This document shows, in pieces, positions 37,547 through 38,686 of a stretch of 38,686 nt of DNA (position 1 is the first letter of the stretch; every line of letters starts with the position of its first letter). The notes below the pieces were generated by a model that searched no databases, was not told the origin of the DNA, and saw only the letters and a program-made list of their open reading frames with translations. Made by a program: the position numbers and the translations under genes. Source of the stretch: an uncultured Monoglobus sp. (GTDB taxonomy: Bacteria; Bacillota; Clostridia; Monoglobales; Monoglobaceae); assembly GCA_947624775.1 (NCBI GenBank), contig CANQLT010000016.1, positions 1-38,686 on the forward strand, written 5' to 3'.

Positions 37547-38479
37547 TTATTCGGCGGCGGCTCCGATAAATATTTCACAGACCGTATCGTGATTAAATTT
37601 GATTATCGTTCCGCCATAAATTGAGCCTATTACATAATCGTCATTATATGTAATCCTTGAATCCTCATAATTAATGCTGTTTCCGCATCTGCTTAAAACC
37701 TCATTTCTTGTGCTGCCTATTCCTATTCCCGCGTATGCCGTAAACACGCTCGGCGCGCTGATCGTCAAAGAAGCTGATACCTGTTTTTTATTTTTACTTG
37801 CGCGCGCCATTACAAATTTCATTCCTTTTGAAGGATAATTCCAATTCTGAACATACATACCGTCAGCGCCTTGCAGGCTTTCTTTGCCTACAGATTCGGG
37901 TTCTCCCAAAATTGATTTGATATACGCCGCCGAATAGCCTGAGCCGCCTGCAAAACAAGACGTGTCCGTAAGCTGAGAATATTCCGTTATCGGCGCCCAA
38001 TCTATCCACAGCTTGGCGCTACGCGTGTTGTTATCCCATGTGAAAGAAGTTCCCGCGTAATCACTTGCCAGATCTTCGAGCTTTACCATAGTATATCCGT
38101 TGATAGCGCACGAATTGATCCACGTTCCGTTAAAATATACGTTTATGTCACTGTATAAAGCGTCGGCAAAACGCATATTTGCCCTGCCGCCGTTCTTATA
38201 GACCGTTCCCATTCCGACAATAGACTTTTCGCGGTTCGGAACAATCGCCAAACTTCTGGACACATCATCATAAGCAACATCAAATCCATAATTTTGCAAA
38301 TCTTCCGCGACAACCACCATTCCGCCGTCATAGGCATACGCGGGTATAGGATAATGATTTATATAAGCCGAAATATCCGTGTATACCACTTTGCCCGCAA
38401 CATCGCCGACTGCCGCATATGCCGATGAGCTAACGCAAACAGCAAGCATTGTTAAAACAGCAATCAATTTCTTCATCAT
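37547..38479 (-). CDS. Secreted stalk-domain-like hypothetical protein
   Basis: Signal peptide MMKKLIAVLTMLAVCVSSSAYA; VVVAEDLQNYGFDVAYDDVSRSLAIVPN. Confidence 0.7.
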   Translation of the reverse strand: MMKKLIAVLTMLAVCVSSSAYAAVGDVAGKVVYTDISAYINHYPIPAYAYDGGMVVVAEDLQNYGFDVAYDDVSRSLAIVPNREKSIVGMGTVYKNGGRANMRFADALYSDINVYFNGTWINSCAINGYTMVKLEDLASDYAGTSFTWDNNTRSAKLWIDWAPITEYSQLTDTSCFAGGSGYSAAYIKSILGEPESVGKESLQGADGMYVQNWNYPSKGMKFVMARASKNKKQVSASLTISAPSVFTAYAGIGIGSTRNEVLSRCGNSINYEDSRITYNDDYVIGSIYGGTIIKFNHDTVCEIFIGAAAE

Positions 38480-38500
38480 TTTCTCTCTCCTTTATATGTA

Positions 38501-38686
38501 TTAATTATTTTTTTCACATCTGTATTCTATAAATTCTTCGGGGCTTACCTCTAAGGCATAGCATATAGCCCTCAGATCCTCGGCGTACATCTTTCTGCGT
38601 CCGTTCATTATTGCGTTAAATGTTGTCACGGATATTCCGCACTTCTGAGCGACGAACGCCTGACGTATGCCGTGTTCGTCAATATA
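38501..38686 (-). CDS. XRE-family HTH protein (5' end beyond window)
   Basis: Partial translation ...YIDEHGIRQAFVAQKCGISVTTFNAIMNGRRKMYAEDLRAICYALEVSPEEFIEYRCEKNN*. Confidence 0.9.
   Translation of the reverse strand, partial: YIDEHGIRQAFVAQKCGISVTTFNAIMNGRRKMYAEDLRAICYALEVSPEEFIEYRCEKNN

Overview
The window looks like a chromosomal segment of an uncultured-type Clostridia (Firmicutes). Most of it is ordinary core genome: a VanR/VanS/VanY-like operon, an MreB paralogue, a short [FeFe]-hydrogenase next to a 2x[4Fe-4S] ferredoxin, argC-argB, an MsmK/UgpC-type ATPase, fabZ, ecfA1-ecfA2-ecfT-truA, a DUF5711-like gene, cvpA, rho, a polysaccharide deacetylase, dtd, and rpmG-secE-nusG-rplK-rplA-rplJ-rplL. 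Six tRNA genes are readable: Pro-GGG, Pro-TGG, Glu-TTC, Leu-TAA, fMet-CAT and Ala-GGC. From about 32 kb to the window edge an AT-rich probable integrated element follows tRNA-Ala, with a tyrosine integrase, a serine recombinase, SLH and copper-amine-oxidase-type surface proteins and an XRE HTH. The most interesting signals are not in the ORF track. (1) Two loci, at 4589-4888 and 31186-31513, encode 25-26 aa hydrophobic peptides. Each has convergent sigma70-type promoters, a hairpin overlapping the stop codon, and related leader sequences placed as inverted repeats at the 5' ends of the sense and putative antisense RNAs; together this looks like a type I toxin-antitoxin architecture. (2) A structured leader upstream of an AbrB/SpoVT-like gene (30877-31107) has a long closing stem, an inner hairpin, and mutually exclusive antiterminator/terminator-like hairpins. 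(3) Tandem arrays of ~105-111 bp palindromic units abut both tRNA-Pro genes, and several other dispersed repeat families are present. (4) A surface-protein gene has an in-frame UGA followed by 46 plausible sense codons. No database search was possible, so family names come from recognised motifs and all RNA and TA claims are sequence-based predictions.
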